The position numbers and the translations under genes are program-made. Positions 46,152 to 58,604 of a stretch of DNA of 64,000 nucleotides are shown one piece after another. The notes beneath the pieces are model-generated. The model was not told where the DNA came from. It saw only the letters and a list, made by a program, of their open reading frames with translations, and made no database searches. The DNA lies in the NCBI RefSeq assembly GCF_963678635.1, contig NC_087063.1, forward strand, positions 13,583,006 through 13,647,005. The letters are read 5' to 3'. The stretch comes from Symsagittifera roscoffensis. Taxonomy: Eukaryota > Xenacoelomorpha > Acoela > Convolutidae. Numbering within the stretch: the stretch's first letter is position 1; the number at the start of each line of letters is the position of its first letter.

Positions 46152-46900
46152 AGTTGAAACACAATGCTCAAAAACAAATCATATTTATCAAAATATACAG
46201 AAAGAACAACCCAGAAAAAAAATTTGGACAATACCATTTCTATTGGAAAGCCCAAGAAACAAAGAGTTTCGACCACCAGATCTTGAAATTGATTTTTTAA
46301 TTGATTCAGGAGCAGAATCAAATATAATTAATATTTTCACATGGAATGAAATCAAAACATTTTATTCAAAATTAACGCCTCTTGAAACCTCCAGTAAACT
46401 AGCAACAGCACAAGGATCAACATTAGTAAATTATGAAAAAATCCAATTATTCCTTCTCCCCACGAGAACAATGGCACAAAACAAAATTTTAAACAAACCG
46501 TTTAAACAAACATTTCATATTACAGATATTAAGCACGAAATCATTGGCATACCATTTATATCTAAATATATACCAACAATCAACATCTTAAATAGTGAAA
46601 TACTCATCAAAGATAAGTACACAAAAACAAAAAATACAGCTCTAACATTTTTTCAAAGATTAAACAAACAACCACCATTCTTCTCAAAATTTTATCCCAT
46701 TTATAATCAAAAACGGAAACACCTGAAACCATTATTAGGAAATATATATCATTTTTCAATAAAACAAATTCACCAGTATGATAAAAGTCAAAATAAACAA
46801 CAACTTTTTTTTCAGACTTTGAATTTAAACCTATTCACAAATTTTTCAAAATCACGATCTCATCTATTAAATATTTGAAAAACACGAATTCCGATATCAT
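46144..46900 (+). pseudogene. pol: aspartic protease, copy R
   Basis: A 244-codon open frame. The catalytic motif IDSGAES has its Asp at residue 54 (codon 46303). The later hydrophobic strand EIIGIPFISKYIPTINIL is the second conserved part of retropepsins. It ends in a frameshift near 46880 before RT. It would cleave the Gag-Pol polyprotein. Confidence 0.75.
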
Positions 46901-46965
46901 TTCGTTACACATGTATAACAATACACCGTATTAAGTAACATTACCCTTAGGACTATTAGGATATT

Positions 46966-48890
46966 GTGAAACAAACGCTACCCATACACGAAGTAGCCTA
47001 CCGTGTTAATAATCTACTCCAATTATTAGATATTTGCCAATCCACAATTCTTGACGAAGAATTATCCATAAATAACATAGTAAGTAATGAAAAGAGAAAC
47101 ACAGATTACTTCACAAAAACACCATATTTTAAACCAACATTCAGCATAACAATTTATACAAAAGAACAACAAAAATTTCTAACAATGTTTAATTTCGAAC
47201 ATTCACAAATTACACCAATCGAATTTGATAAATTAGCAAAGCAACTGTTAAAATATTCAACAGTCTACGCAAAATCAAAATTTGACGTTGGAAAATCAGT
47301 TCATCTCTACATCTCCCGTTAAAACCCGACGCAGTTTTCAAAAAACAAAGAGCCAGTAGAGTACCAATTCACTTACACGACAAAGTAAATAGATTACTTG
47401 ACATCTTAGAACAATACAAAATTATTTCACCAGTAAATAAGGAAGAACAACCAAAAGGTAACACTTTTATCAACCCTGTTATCATTCTAGCAAAAGGCGA
47501 ATCACTAAAAATAGTTTTAGACGCTAGATATCTCAATTCACTAATTGATTAATCAAAATGCAATTGGCCTATTGAACCAATACAAGTTATCTTAACAAAG
47601 ATAAATGGAAAAAATTTTACAACCGCAGATATGAATAGTGCATACAATCAAATGCCACTAGATGAACCATCACGACGTTTAACACAATTTGTTATTGGAA
47701 ATCAACAACATGAAATTTCCCGCTTATTCTATGGAATATCCATAGGACCAGCAGCTTTTTCAGCTTTTATGAGTAAAATTTTTCGACCACTAATACTCAA
47801 GAAAAACTCAATCACCTATTTGGACGATGTTTTTATGCAATCACAAACTAAAGAAGAAATGTTTACAGTTTTAGAACACTATCATAAAATACTTCAGAAC
47901 GAAAATCTGAAGGCCGCTCCCGATAAATCACACTTCTTTCTAACACGAGTTAAATTTTTAGGACATAATTTTGAACGAAAAACTATCACCCCATTAAAAT
48001 CACGCATTGATGCTATTCAAAAACTTCAGCCACCAATAAACAAAAAGAAAATCCAAGAATTCCTTGGAACGTTAAATTTCTTAAGCATATACGTTTAAAA
48101 AATGCAAATATACCTAAGACCCTTCTATATTATCCTCAGACAACAAAATAACTTTGAATGGACCAGTGAACATCAAACACGATGTGAAGAAATTAAAAAA
48201 CTTTTAACTGAACAAATTTCCAACACAATTCCAGATTCAAACCAACCATTCTATGCAATGTGCGATGCTTCAAATTTTGACATCGGCGCAGCATTACTAC
48301 AATCACCGAGTAGTACAAATAAAATGAACCTTATATCAGTAAATTCCCGATTATTCACTCAAGCAGAGCTACGATTCTCAATTCTAATGAGAGAACGTAC
48401 AGCTATTATTTATACGCTTACAGAATATGAATTCCTGATACTTGGATCAAAACACCCAACAGTTCTATTCACAGATCACAAGCCAATTATTTTTCTCTTT
48501 ACACAAAAGTCGAATCCAAATCATAGAGTTTATAAATTTCAACTAATTCTAATGAAATTTCCAAACTTACATATAGTTTGGACAGCAGGAAAAACCTTGC
48601 ATTACCAGATACATTAAGTAGAAATACGCCACCTGAACTACTCACACCAAAAAACTACAGTTGAAATACCACAAAATATTAAATTTTATCTCGCAAAAGA
48701 TGAAACATCACCCCGATTAGAATGCAAATACGCAGTAAAAACTGATATTGATCACTCACAGATAAATAACCTACAACATTTCCCACTCTACTTAGATTGC
48801 CAGAATAATCACTACGAATTTGACTTACTAGGTACATCAACTTTTAAACCAATTCCATACTCACAATGGATAAAAAATAACACTCAACAA
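46966..48890 (+). pseudogene. pol: reverse transcriptase/RNase H, copy R
   Basis: The frames 46966-47322, 47631-48098 and 48102-48617, with a shifted piece between the first two, cover the RT and RNase H. Seen are VLDARYLNS, then TADMNSAYNQMP (first catalytic Asp), then YLDDVF with the catalytic Asp pair at 47823-47828, as in Ty3. FLGHN and the thumb follow. RNase H includes YAMCDASNF and FTDHKPI. A TAA near 47550 and indels inactivate it. Confidence 0.8.
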
Positions 48891-50831
48891 AAAAAATAAA
48901 ACACCAACAGCATAAAAAAGACCTTTTTCCATTAATTGAAAAAGGAAATCTAACTGAGAAAATAAATTTATCAGGACCACAAACAAATAATTCAAAATAC
49001 ACAATAAATCAAGTTTTTGACCTCCATGACCCACTTGACACAATTCCCCTATCAAAACTGGAAATTGAAAATAGTTTTCTGCCTCCAACAGATAAAATTA
49101 CTGTTGAACTCTTAAAACAATATCAAAACCTCGATCCAGTAATAAGACAATTAAAATCATGGCACAAATACAAAACTAAGCCCGTAAAAGCAGATACCAC
49201 AATTTTAGGAAATAAAACACTCCTCCGATATTTCCGAAAATTTAATAACACAGCAATCAATGACAAAACAAATCTTTTAGAATATCAATTAAATGATTCT
49301 AAAGTTCCCTGTTTTCCTTTAAGTATGATATTAATAGCTTTTAACATCTCACATACACAAAATACTAATCTCACATACACAAAATACGATCAGAGAAAAC
49401 ATACTCAAACTTTACACAAAATTTTTATTTCCCAAATGCACCAATTTGGATAAAAGTATTATGCAATGATTGTATAGTATGTCAACTAAATAAACCTTAT
49501 CCAAATCAAAAACAAATAGCACAAAAACAAGATTTTAAAGGACAAAGTTTATATTTTAACCATCGCATTTCATTTGATACAAAAGGACCCATTTCACCAT
49601 CCTCAGAAGGAAACTCCTACGTTATGGTAATTGTTGACGCATTTACACATTATGTAGCACTCAACCTGGTACCACATTGTAATGCCTATTATGCTTACAC
49701 GACACTTTATGAACACTGGATAGCTAAATTCGGATTACCCGAAATCTTAGTTACAGACAACGGTACAGAATTCATGAATAATGAAGTCATAACACTATGC
49801 CACTTATATAACATTAAACATAAACCACGTACATCTCATGAACCTTGGACAAACGGTTTAGTCGAAGGTATGAACCGTTCACTACAAGAATATCTCAGAT
49901 GTATCATAAATGGAAATGATACAAAATACACAGAATGGTCAGCAGATGTAAAATTATTTCCCTTAGCATATAAATCACAAATCACGACAACTCTAGGAAT
50001 GTCACCATACGAAATGATTTTTAATCAAAAACCACGTAAAACTATTATGTTTACAGCAAATTGTCATAAAAATGCACAAGGTTATTGCCAACCAAATAAA
50101 GATTCAATTTGTTATAACCTACCTTTACACAAACATGATGAAGATCATTTTCATCACCCACAAAATCTTAAATTAGCCTCCGGCACACACACCGAATGGA
50201 TTTTAAATCGAGATAAAAAGCACAAGGAAATTTACCAAAAAATAACAAAAAAATTGTTACAAAGGCAAAATATTAACGACCAAATTAATTCACGTTTTAC
50301 ACCAGCCACAGACTTAAAAATTGGAACATTTTTCTTAATATCTAACTTTAATACACAAAAGGAATCTCCAAAAAATTACAACCCCTTCAAAAAGGACCCT
50401 ACCAAATAATTGCCAAACCCACTGACGTAACGTATAAACTCACCGATTCAAATCAAAAAGAAATTGTTCAACATCGAAACAATCTATTGCCCTACTACCC
50501 AAAAGAGTACGCACCACGCGAATTAACTCAATTATGTTCTTTCACAGGTTTGAAAATTATTCAAAATCATACAGAAAAACAAATAGATGAACAGCACAAT
50601 GTTCATCATAAAGATCAAACTCAAAAACAAACCATATCTCAAAACAATACAAAAACGCCCGATCAAAAAATACCTCAAAAAGAAAGAAAAAATAGGAAAA
50701 TGATAGAAAAAATTCTACCACAAGAACAAGTAGAAAAATCAGAACATAGAGAATCATCACGACTTAGAAGTCCACCACGTAAAAACAGGCATATCTATAA
50801 CTATAACTTTCAAAAAAAAGCAACCCGCTAA
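48891..50831 (+). pseudogene. pol: integrase, copy R
   Basis: The zinc-binding half (CNDCIVCQLNKPYP near 49462-49503) is in a broken frame, with a short tandem duplication of CTCACATACACAAAATA at about 49350-49385. The core SFDTKGP, VTDNGTEF and NGLVEGMNRS gives the DDE triad at about 49575, 49757 and 49866. It is followed by the GMSPYEM motif. A one-base shift near 50400 separates the C-terminal domain and a long basic Lys/Gln-rich tail ending at 50831. It is of the Ty3/gypsy type. The 4-bp duplication at both elements is its expected footprint. Confidence 0.75.
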
Positions 50832-51193
50832 AACTTGACAAATAAAATAAATACCAGCATAATACTACAACCCTCCCCTATCTAATAACACAAAGATCAA
50901 CAATATTTTCCCAACTCAGACCTCAAAAACCCTCCAACCAAAAATGGCAAATTAGCCTAAAGTAAAAAAGGACCATATTCATTTGGCCTAAAGTACAAAT
51001 ATCTCAAAAATACTCCAGATTACCCGACAAATAAAAATAAAGCAAAGACGAACCTCCCAAACACCATAAAATTAGCCCCCAACATTTTTTCACAAAACTC
51101 AACCCACTTGTCAAAAAATCAATAAATAACTCGACCACACTTGAATCTCGCCTCAAACAACAAAAAATATTCGACAAAGAAATCATTTCTTAA
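50832..51193 (+). other. Spacer between pol and the downstream gene string, copy R
   Basis: It contains AGCCTAAAGTA/GGCCTAAAGTA direct repeats (50956-50997) and a short sense frame without ATG (about 51031-51193; LESRLKQQKIFDKEIIS) that ends in TAA immediately before TM1. In copy L this junction reads TAAATG, here TAAATA. Confidence 0.4.
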
Positions 51194-51620
51194 ATACTCT
51201 TCTCTCAATCAGTCAATATCTTTAAAAATACATTTTTCAACATTTTCATAAACTTTTTCATAATACTTAAACTTTTATTCATATTTCTATTTGATACCTT
51301 TGAAGCTTTTATAATAATTTTAATCATTTTTGGGACATTTTTTAAATTTTCTACTCCCTATTTGAAATATATCTCCAACTTTCCCAAATCATTGACCATA
51401 TTCACAGGTACGATAACCCAAAGTTTATTTAAGTGATACGAACAATTTTTAGTAGAACAGATATTTTTTTACTATTTGTAATTTTTATAACATTTTTATC
51501 ATCCCTAATATTGACAATGTGCAAATGTATAAAAAGGCAATAATCGCATTCGCTTTAGCAACAATCCTTTTAATTCTTTTCATTGAAGAATACTACAATA
51601 AACATAAATTTTTCCAATAG
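51194..51620 (+). pseudogene. Small membrane ORFs TM1 and TM2, copy R (broken)
   Basis: They correspond to 19854-19615 and 19614-19426. The TM1 start is ATA, the TM2 start is GTG (51433), and one A is missing from an A-run near 51530, so neither is expressed as such. The hydrophobic character is preserved (IIILIIFG-like and FALATILLILF-like runs). The terminating TAG at 51618-51620 is kept and is followed in frame by ORF X. Confidence 0.5.
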
Positions 51621-52762
51621 AAAAAATCAATCAAAATACTTTCAAAAATTGCTAACCAACAATCACAGAATCAGTCCTCACCGACATCATCCCAAGAAAA
51701 CCCGACAATACCTACAACTACCCAAAACCCCCAAACATACACACGAATTTCTTTCCAAGATAACCCATACACTTTTGAAGAACGACACGCTCGCTTATCC
51801 GAACCATTAGAACCAGTTCAGCGACAGGCACCCCTAAGTGAACCAACATATAAATTGAACCCAACATTACCACAAGAATTAAGTAGAATAAGAAACATTA
51901 GTCAAAACCAAAATACAGTTGAAATAAATAGACAATTTATACATCCGAGACGAAATAGAAATTTTCAAACCGCCCGAGTTCATTTTAACATACCCCAATC
52001 ACCAACACCAATTACTCCAGAAAACCCAAATAGTACATTACCAGAAACTCCCCCACTCCTTTCACAACGTAGCACCTCAAGTATACCCTCGGATTACTTA
52101 GGTTCAACACCGACATCTGAACAAATACGTGAAAATCCCTTTAACCCCCCCATCTCACAGCACGACTACCATATTGGACAACGCACTCATTTACACAAGG
52201 TGAACCAAACTTAGTAAACGACCCAATAGACATTTCTACGGATACAACAACATCATCATCAATACCAGAAGAATTATCGCTACCATCAACACCATCATTA
52301 AGCCAAATTTCACCGACACCTTTCCCTTTATATTTTCCAAATAACCTCGACGCTAGATATCGCGAATAATCATCAACAAATATCCCTTTAAGATTAGATT
52401 GGAATACATTCACAGCACCCCCACCATTATTTGGACAACATCAAGAAAATAACCGACTCCACAGTTGGGCACTCAATAGACTACATTATAGACAAGATAT
52501 CCACGAAGACATTCGTGAACATAACCTCCAAATACTCCAATAAAATAGTCTCCAATTAAAATTCGAAATCGCGATTAAATTAAATAATATTGTTCAACAT
52601 CCTTACCCATTAAACCCACCAAATATAACAGCTCAATCGCTACCACCACCATTAATAACAACTGAAGTAATATATAAATACGACAGATATACCAAAAAGA
52701 CAATTGGTTACATCACATTTTATAACCCGTACTCAGGATTATCATACACATGTATATTCTAA
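51621..52762 (+). pseudogene. ORF X, Pro/Ser/Thr-rich protein, copy R
   Basis: The frame is in phase with TM2 across TAG and ends at TAA 52760-52762, overlapping the env ATG (52750) by thirteen bases. Segments SPTSSQENP, PQSPTPITPENP and LGSTPTSEQIREN show a disordered Pro/Ser/Thr-rich protein. The C-terminal 130 residues look more folded. Stops include TAG at 52212-52214 and a CAA-to-TAA change near 52540. Together with TM2 it could form a membrane-anchored protein if the TAG is read through, which is inference. Confidence 0.5.
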
Positions 52763-55368
52763 AAATATTGATATTTCTCCAACTCCTTTTTCTAATAATC
52801 TCCGATCAGAACACAAATTAATCTCTTCGCACAGGACCCCAGGATTTATTAGTAACACACTACGATTGTGAAGAAAACGAACAAAAAACACTACACAAAT
52901 ATGTTATAAATCAAGTATCAAAATGCGAAACAGAACCACAAGCTATAGAAACTACAAATGTAATAGCAACACTGTATTCAAAAGCCCGAGCAACAACAGT
53001 CGCAGGATATAAATTTACAGCAACTTTTTCCGAAAAGAAATTACATTGTTCACAAGTTTCAAGCGGAAATAAAAACCGACTTGATCACGAATCATTCTAC
53101 CAAAGTAATATAGAACGACTTCTACATCTAAATCCCGATGATTGTAAAAACTAACTACTCAGACTAAACATCACAAGAAATAAAAACACGGACAGAAAAA
53201 TAGTAAATTTTCAAGTCTTTGCCGATTCTGTACATCAAGCAGAACTTGAAAGATATCAAGGACATATAAAACTATATGAAAAATACCCATACAACGGCGC
53301 ACACGGAAGATTAACTTATGACGTATATGATAAACACTGGATACCACACATTGGAATTAATAACCCCCTCAAACTGCAAAGCAGACACAAAAAATAAAGG
53401 ATATCAAGAAATAATGTTTTTCGGTTGGAAAATACAACTCGAAAAAGTACAACTCACACGAGATTTATCAGATAACACAATGATCTATCAAGGAATTAGA
53501 TTACCTTGCAAAAATGATCAAGGTTATTGTGACCCTACAACACGGACACAAGTAACAATTGTTTGGTTTCCCGAAGATACATGCACAACATTTCAAGTAG
53601 CGAAAATACACGCTCGAATGATAAAATTTCACGAAAAATTTTTTAAAGAATCAATTCCGTACGAACAAGTAAATCCATCCCGAAAACAAAGTACTGATTT
53701 TAGAAATATCCATAAAATAGAAAATAAATTAACACGTTTCGAAATCTATCAAGAAACAAAAATTGCATGCAAATACAGAAACACACTTTACAAAACACAA
53801 TTTTCTGAAATACTAGTTGAATACGAAAAAGGTTTCGACATGAACACTGGAAAAATAAAATTTGACCCTTATGCCACAGGTCACCCTCTAAACGAAGGAA
53901 CATCATACATACCAGTTAACTTTCAAAAAAGCACAGGTCAACCTGGTGGAAAACTAAAGCCACTTGACAGTAGAAGCACACGTTTACAAGAACTATCACT
54001 AATGAATAACACCTATTTTGGTAATATCCACTATGATATTTACTTAGATATGAAGTTGGACTACATAATTAGCCGAATTTTTCAAGAAATGTCACTCTCC
54101 GAATTAGAAACACTTCACCAATTATGCGAATTAGAACGGACACAAATCCTACAATCACTCGCACTAGCAGTATTGAAAATACCCTTCGCAGGATACTTAT
54201 TGTCAGGAAACAGATCAAATTTTCTTGACTACGAAGGAAATATTTTATGGTTTTATACTTGTACCAAAAAGTATCACCACTCTATGTTTTTGAAGATAAA
54301 CCTTGTTATATAAGAATCCCTATATTCTATAAAAATAAAGTACATTTTCTTGATACACTTTCAAGACGAACATATTTTTGGGATACCGCAGTCCCATGTG
54401 GATCAAAAAATAGCCACAATGTAGTTCAATTGAATCCTGATGAAGATAAATACTATCTCCTTACTCCATACCCTACGTTAATGCAATCACTCAAAAAATT
54501 TTCACCCGAAAGCATCAGAGCTATTGCTCGTAACCCAAATATTGATTTACAATCAATTGGAATATATTCTAAATCAGATATCCAACACCACATTAGAACA
54601 CAACAATTCCAAGAATTATTAACTCAAATGGACACTATACAAAGACAGTCAATTGATCAAAATTTAAGAAAACTTGCCGAAACCGCAGGATTTGCAGATA
54701 TTTATACACAAGATTATAGCGGATATTTTAAAGACATTAACGATTATATATATCTAAACGGTGAAAAATACAGACCACAAAATAATTCACCTATAAATAT
54801 TTTCAGTTTTGTCACCCTTAAAAATGAAATTCTAGATTTTCTATGATGGCCCTATTACATCTTAGAAAAATTAACTATCTTATACGCAATGTTTAACTTT
54901 ATAGGATTTCTTTTCTCACTCTTAAAAGGAATCTATAACACATGCGCTATACACACACAAGTAAATAGACAAGCAAGTGTAGCACGCATACTGTTTGCAG
55001 GATTTTTTGGAATTTTTTCATCATCAATAAACAAAATACTTCTAGACGCACAAATAAAAGAATATAACACAAAAATAGCGACAAGACAGAACACTTATGA
55101 CGAAGAACATAATAATATAGAAGTAACACCTACTGCACCACAGTTGCCACCCCTACCACAAAACCATCCATTATCATTAGTTCCCCGTAATTTTCGAAAC
55201 CTAGCAATCACACATAAACCAAATTTTAGACCAAATACAACACAAAGTCCCATCCAACACATAATGACACATCATTCACAAGATGATAATACATACAAAC
55301 AAATTATAGAACAACCCCATACCACCACTTTTCAGTCTCAAAATAATCATTTTCTTAGCCCACGATGA
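52750..55368 (+). pseudogene. Envelope-like glycoprotein gene, copy R
   Basis: About 873 codons from ATG 52750 to TGA 55366-55368. The signal peptide is MYILKILIFLQLLFLIIS, and a TAA at codon 24 is not present in copy L. Open pieces are 53318-54313, 54247-54846 and 54889-55368. The ectodomain has scattered cysteines and potential N-glycosylation sites. A membrane-proximal hydrophobic stretch (FNFIGFLFSLLKGIYN) precedes the anchor (ARILFAGFFGIFSSS), with a roughly 110-residue Pro/Asn-rich tail. WDTAVPCG and YYLLTPYP are its most family-like motifs and suggest, weakly, a chuvirus-type glycoprotein. An env gene would allow cell-to-cell spread as in errantiviruses. Frameshifts and stops inactivate this copy. 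Confidence 0.6.
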
Positions 55369-56166
55369 GCCGACAACTTGGATCCCTACACCGCTCAAAT
55401 TCCCACCCAGCCAAGCTCCAAACTCCAATCCCAATAATCCCACTTTTTGCTTTCCCACCACCCGACTTTCCAATTATAAATATATCATCAAGCACGAATT
55501 CGGATACTAACTCAGATTTTTCAGTTTTACACTCTATCTCACAACTTAATAACCCTAATATAGAAACCCCTGACGAATTTGCAGATTCCGAACCATCTCC
55601 ATCAAATAATTTTCAGACCAACTCCTCAGTTTTTTCAAAACCCCCTTTTCAACCAATCCCGACAAATAATTCACTCCCATCCGTTTCCACTCCTTCTTAT
55701 GCTTCGCAAGTGACCCCAACCTTTTCCCCACTTCATTCAGACCGATCATATAATAATTCTCCAGATGTCCCCCCAATTTCCCAGGAACTCGATAATTTTA
55801 TTACCCTTCAACAACAGTTAATACACCCTAACACCCTCACAATACATCAACTTTCATCCAAAATAGAATCCTCAAACCCATCTACTCCTACACCCTCCTC
55901 AGCTTACACTGCATCATTAGCACAATCATCCACATCCACCGAAACACCTAGTAGCACTAACCGAGCTTATCGCACTTTTAAAAGAAAATTCCCGAATCAT
56001 CCATTCCCGACCAAACCAGGAACAGTCTGAGAATATATCAATCACCCACAACACACCAACACGAAAGATTTTCTAGCAGTCACCTTACCCTCATTTCCAC
56101 AATATACATTAAATACACCTAACGACACTAATGACACACGAAGTTTCGTAGATGAACATGTTTTAA
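55365..56166 (+). pseudogene. ORF Y, Pro/Ser/Thr-rich protein, copy R
   Basis: ATG 55365 overlaps the env stop (ATGA, 55365-55368). It is open for 221 codons to TGA 56028-56030, where copy L has TGC, then shifts frame and ends in TAA 56164-56166 sharing its last A with the ORF Z start. It has the same composition as copy L, with SSTNSDTNS, PPPDFP and PSTPTPSS stretches and a basic patch (RTFKRKFPNHPF). Confidence 0.55.
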
Positions 56167-57158
56167 TGCCCACACTTCATTGGACAGCTTATTATCATTT
56201 TACTAACCCCCTTTGCCTACCACTATCTAGTACTCATGACGACATAGAAAAGAACAAAAATATGTTATATAGACTCACCGCAACACTAACACCTAGACAA
56301 TTTACTTATGCAGCATATAAAAAATTACTAAAAACATTCACTGCACCCCGAGCTAACGAATTTACAATAGAATATTACGACCATAATATCAACCGAACTA
56401 ATCAAGACCAATTTTTAGATGAAGATCGCTTCGCTAACCCACAACTAACAGAAAAATTCTTCATCAAAACATCATACGTATTCACACTTAATATTTTAGA
56501 TAGAAATCTGAAGCACTAAATGATATTCAAGCTTACGAAAGTTTCACAGAAAAATTTCAGTTATTTTCACTAACCTTTCACTTCCTTGCACCACATGAAC
56601 GCGATTTGCACTGTTCCCACGATATTATGTTACGCACTAAGCAAACTCACACATATACATACTATCGTTTCATACAAAATCATTTTGATTTGCATACCCC
56701 ATCAAGACAACCACACCATCGTTTTCAGTTTCTTAACTCAAAATACACATCACCATTTTTCTTTAAATTCACTTATTGCATCAAAGATACTAACCTCCAC
56801 GGTATCCTCCGCAATTATGACCCAGTAACACAAATGTATATATTTTGTCCCATCACGAAAACCTTTAACGCAGAAGAATCCAGACCCTTCCTTATCCCGC
56901 ATGAATTTATCCAGCCTATAGAAATACCAATAATAGAATTCATTCATGATACTAAGTATAACCACAAAATATATAACCTCATTCAAAACACACCTTACCA
57001 GTTTGCAGTAGGCACCGAAGAACTAAAAATCATTAAAGCACTTCAATTGCTTTGGCCCTGCTCCAAACTAAAAACATCATTCGCATACTAGCCAAATTAC
57101 TAACAACATCAGATATGATACACAACATCTTCCCCACGGCTTTTTCCCAGATGATTAA
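56166..57158 (+). pseudogene. ORF Z, copy R (frameshifted)
   Basis: ATG 56166, stop TAA 57156-57158. It corresponds to the intact 336-aa protein of copy L. Open pieces are 56166-56519 and 56606-57091. A small deletion and indel near 56500-56530 and another near 57060 break it. The sequence is otherwise well conserved, for example KLLKTFTAPRANEFTIEYYD, supporting a once-functional protein. Confidence 0.6.
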
Positions 57159-57161
57159 CAG

Positions 57162-57246
57162 GTAAGTATAATTTAAAATACTCTTCACTAATAAATTTAA
57201 AATTAGTACTAACCATTTTCTATCAATGTTTGATTTATATTTCTAG
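57162..57246 (+). other. Putative intron after ORF Z, copy R
   Basis: CAG|GTAAGT at 57162, TACTAAC at 57207-57213, and TTTCTAG ending at 57246. A second TACTAAC (57501-57507) is followed by CGCACAG ending at 57535, a possible alternative acceptor. All signals match spliceosomal consensus closely and most are kept in copy L. Confidence 0.5.
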
Positions 57247-58604
57247 TCTTCACACCACGATCAACTACAAAAACAGAAAAGAAAAATAAAAACACAAACT
57301 TGTTAAAATTCTTCTAAAATTTATTAATATCTTGCACTAAATGATGTAATAAAATTCATACCAAATGTAGTAAATTAATCTATAAATTTTTCCCCATGAA
57401 GCAGTAAAATTCAATACGATGAAAATTTATAACTTAAAATTTCCCTCAAATGCAGTAAAATTAAAATTCTATGTAATAAATAAATAAAATGAAAATGCAG
57501 TACTAACCTTTTGATATTTTCATTCAATCGCACAGGAATTCTATCCAAACTCGCACAGCTCGCCCACGAAGAATTGTTTAAATAATGATTTTAAGTTTCA
57601 AGTTTTCACACTCAACAACAACGATAACAAGTTTCAAACTTTCCTTTAACCCGGTTGGAAAGGAATTATATAATAAACCAAACTAACCAACGCAGCTTAC
57701 TAAACACCACAAATCTTAAAATAACAGCATGACTAAGAAAAGAAAGCCAACGGTACCCAAACCGGATTAAACCAGTTTAAAACTGGATAATTTATTCTTT
57801 TAAAGACTATTATAAAGTCTAAGAAAGAAATTAAAAAACACAAAAAAGTCGCAAGACAAACCCATACCAAAAACAATTTGATTTTTGAAAAAAGGACACA
57901 ACCAAATTAACATAAGAAAGACCAACATAAACCCAACTTAAAACGTTATCACATAACAGGACCTCTCAAAGAAACAGCACGAAATCATATCAACAGCACT
58001 CCTGGCCTAACCCACCAGAGAGGACGTCCTGAGCATGCTCTATAGCCGGCCTAACACACCGCGCTAGATCCACGCTTTGTGACCACACTTCTATTTTTAA
58101 TAAGAGGTACTCAAGGGTGAGTAACTCTTCAAAATAACCGAACTAAAACAAAACGCTTTTGTGAAAACAACTAACTAAATTCATGATTAAAAATCGGAAC
58201 TAATATGATTTTATAAAATGTAAATTATACTTTGCAGTATATAGATCAACACACAACAACAAAGACGAACATCCAAAGACTAGATGATCCCATCACACTC
58301 GAACAAAGAATGGCTAATCACAACCGATATGCCGTCCACAATCACAACTCAAAGGATTTAGAGTACGACTTGACTTCGCAGAAAAGGACTTCATTGAACT
58401 AGACCAATGACCACCTCGATGTTCAAGTATACGTACAGATCCGAGTTACAAGGCATCCCTTCCACGCACGATCTCCACGCCATTCCCAGACGAGGTTGAA
58501 CACAAAACAAGTTCTCTACAGAATACAGAAAAACCCGTCATAGCAAATCATTTTGAAATCAGATTGATTTCATTGGGGATCACAGTCGTTGTCACAAGAC
58601 GACG
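57247..58604 (+). other. 3' non-coding region of copy R
   Basis: No conserved sense ORF. Degenerate repeats around GCAGTAAAATT/TGTAGTAAATT occupy about 57300-57520. The GC-rich palindrome block is at 58004-58060. The region runs into the truncated 3' LTR through a deletion following ACAAGACGACGC (about 58605). Confidence 0.5.
58004..58060. promoter_or_regulatory. GC-rich palindrome block, copy R
   Basis: GGCCTAACCCACC (58004-58016), AGGACGTCCT (58021-58030), GAGCATGCTC (58031-58040), GGCCTAACACACC (58048-58060). It has the same arrangement as 12991-13047 in copy L. Confidence 0.5.
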
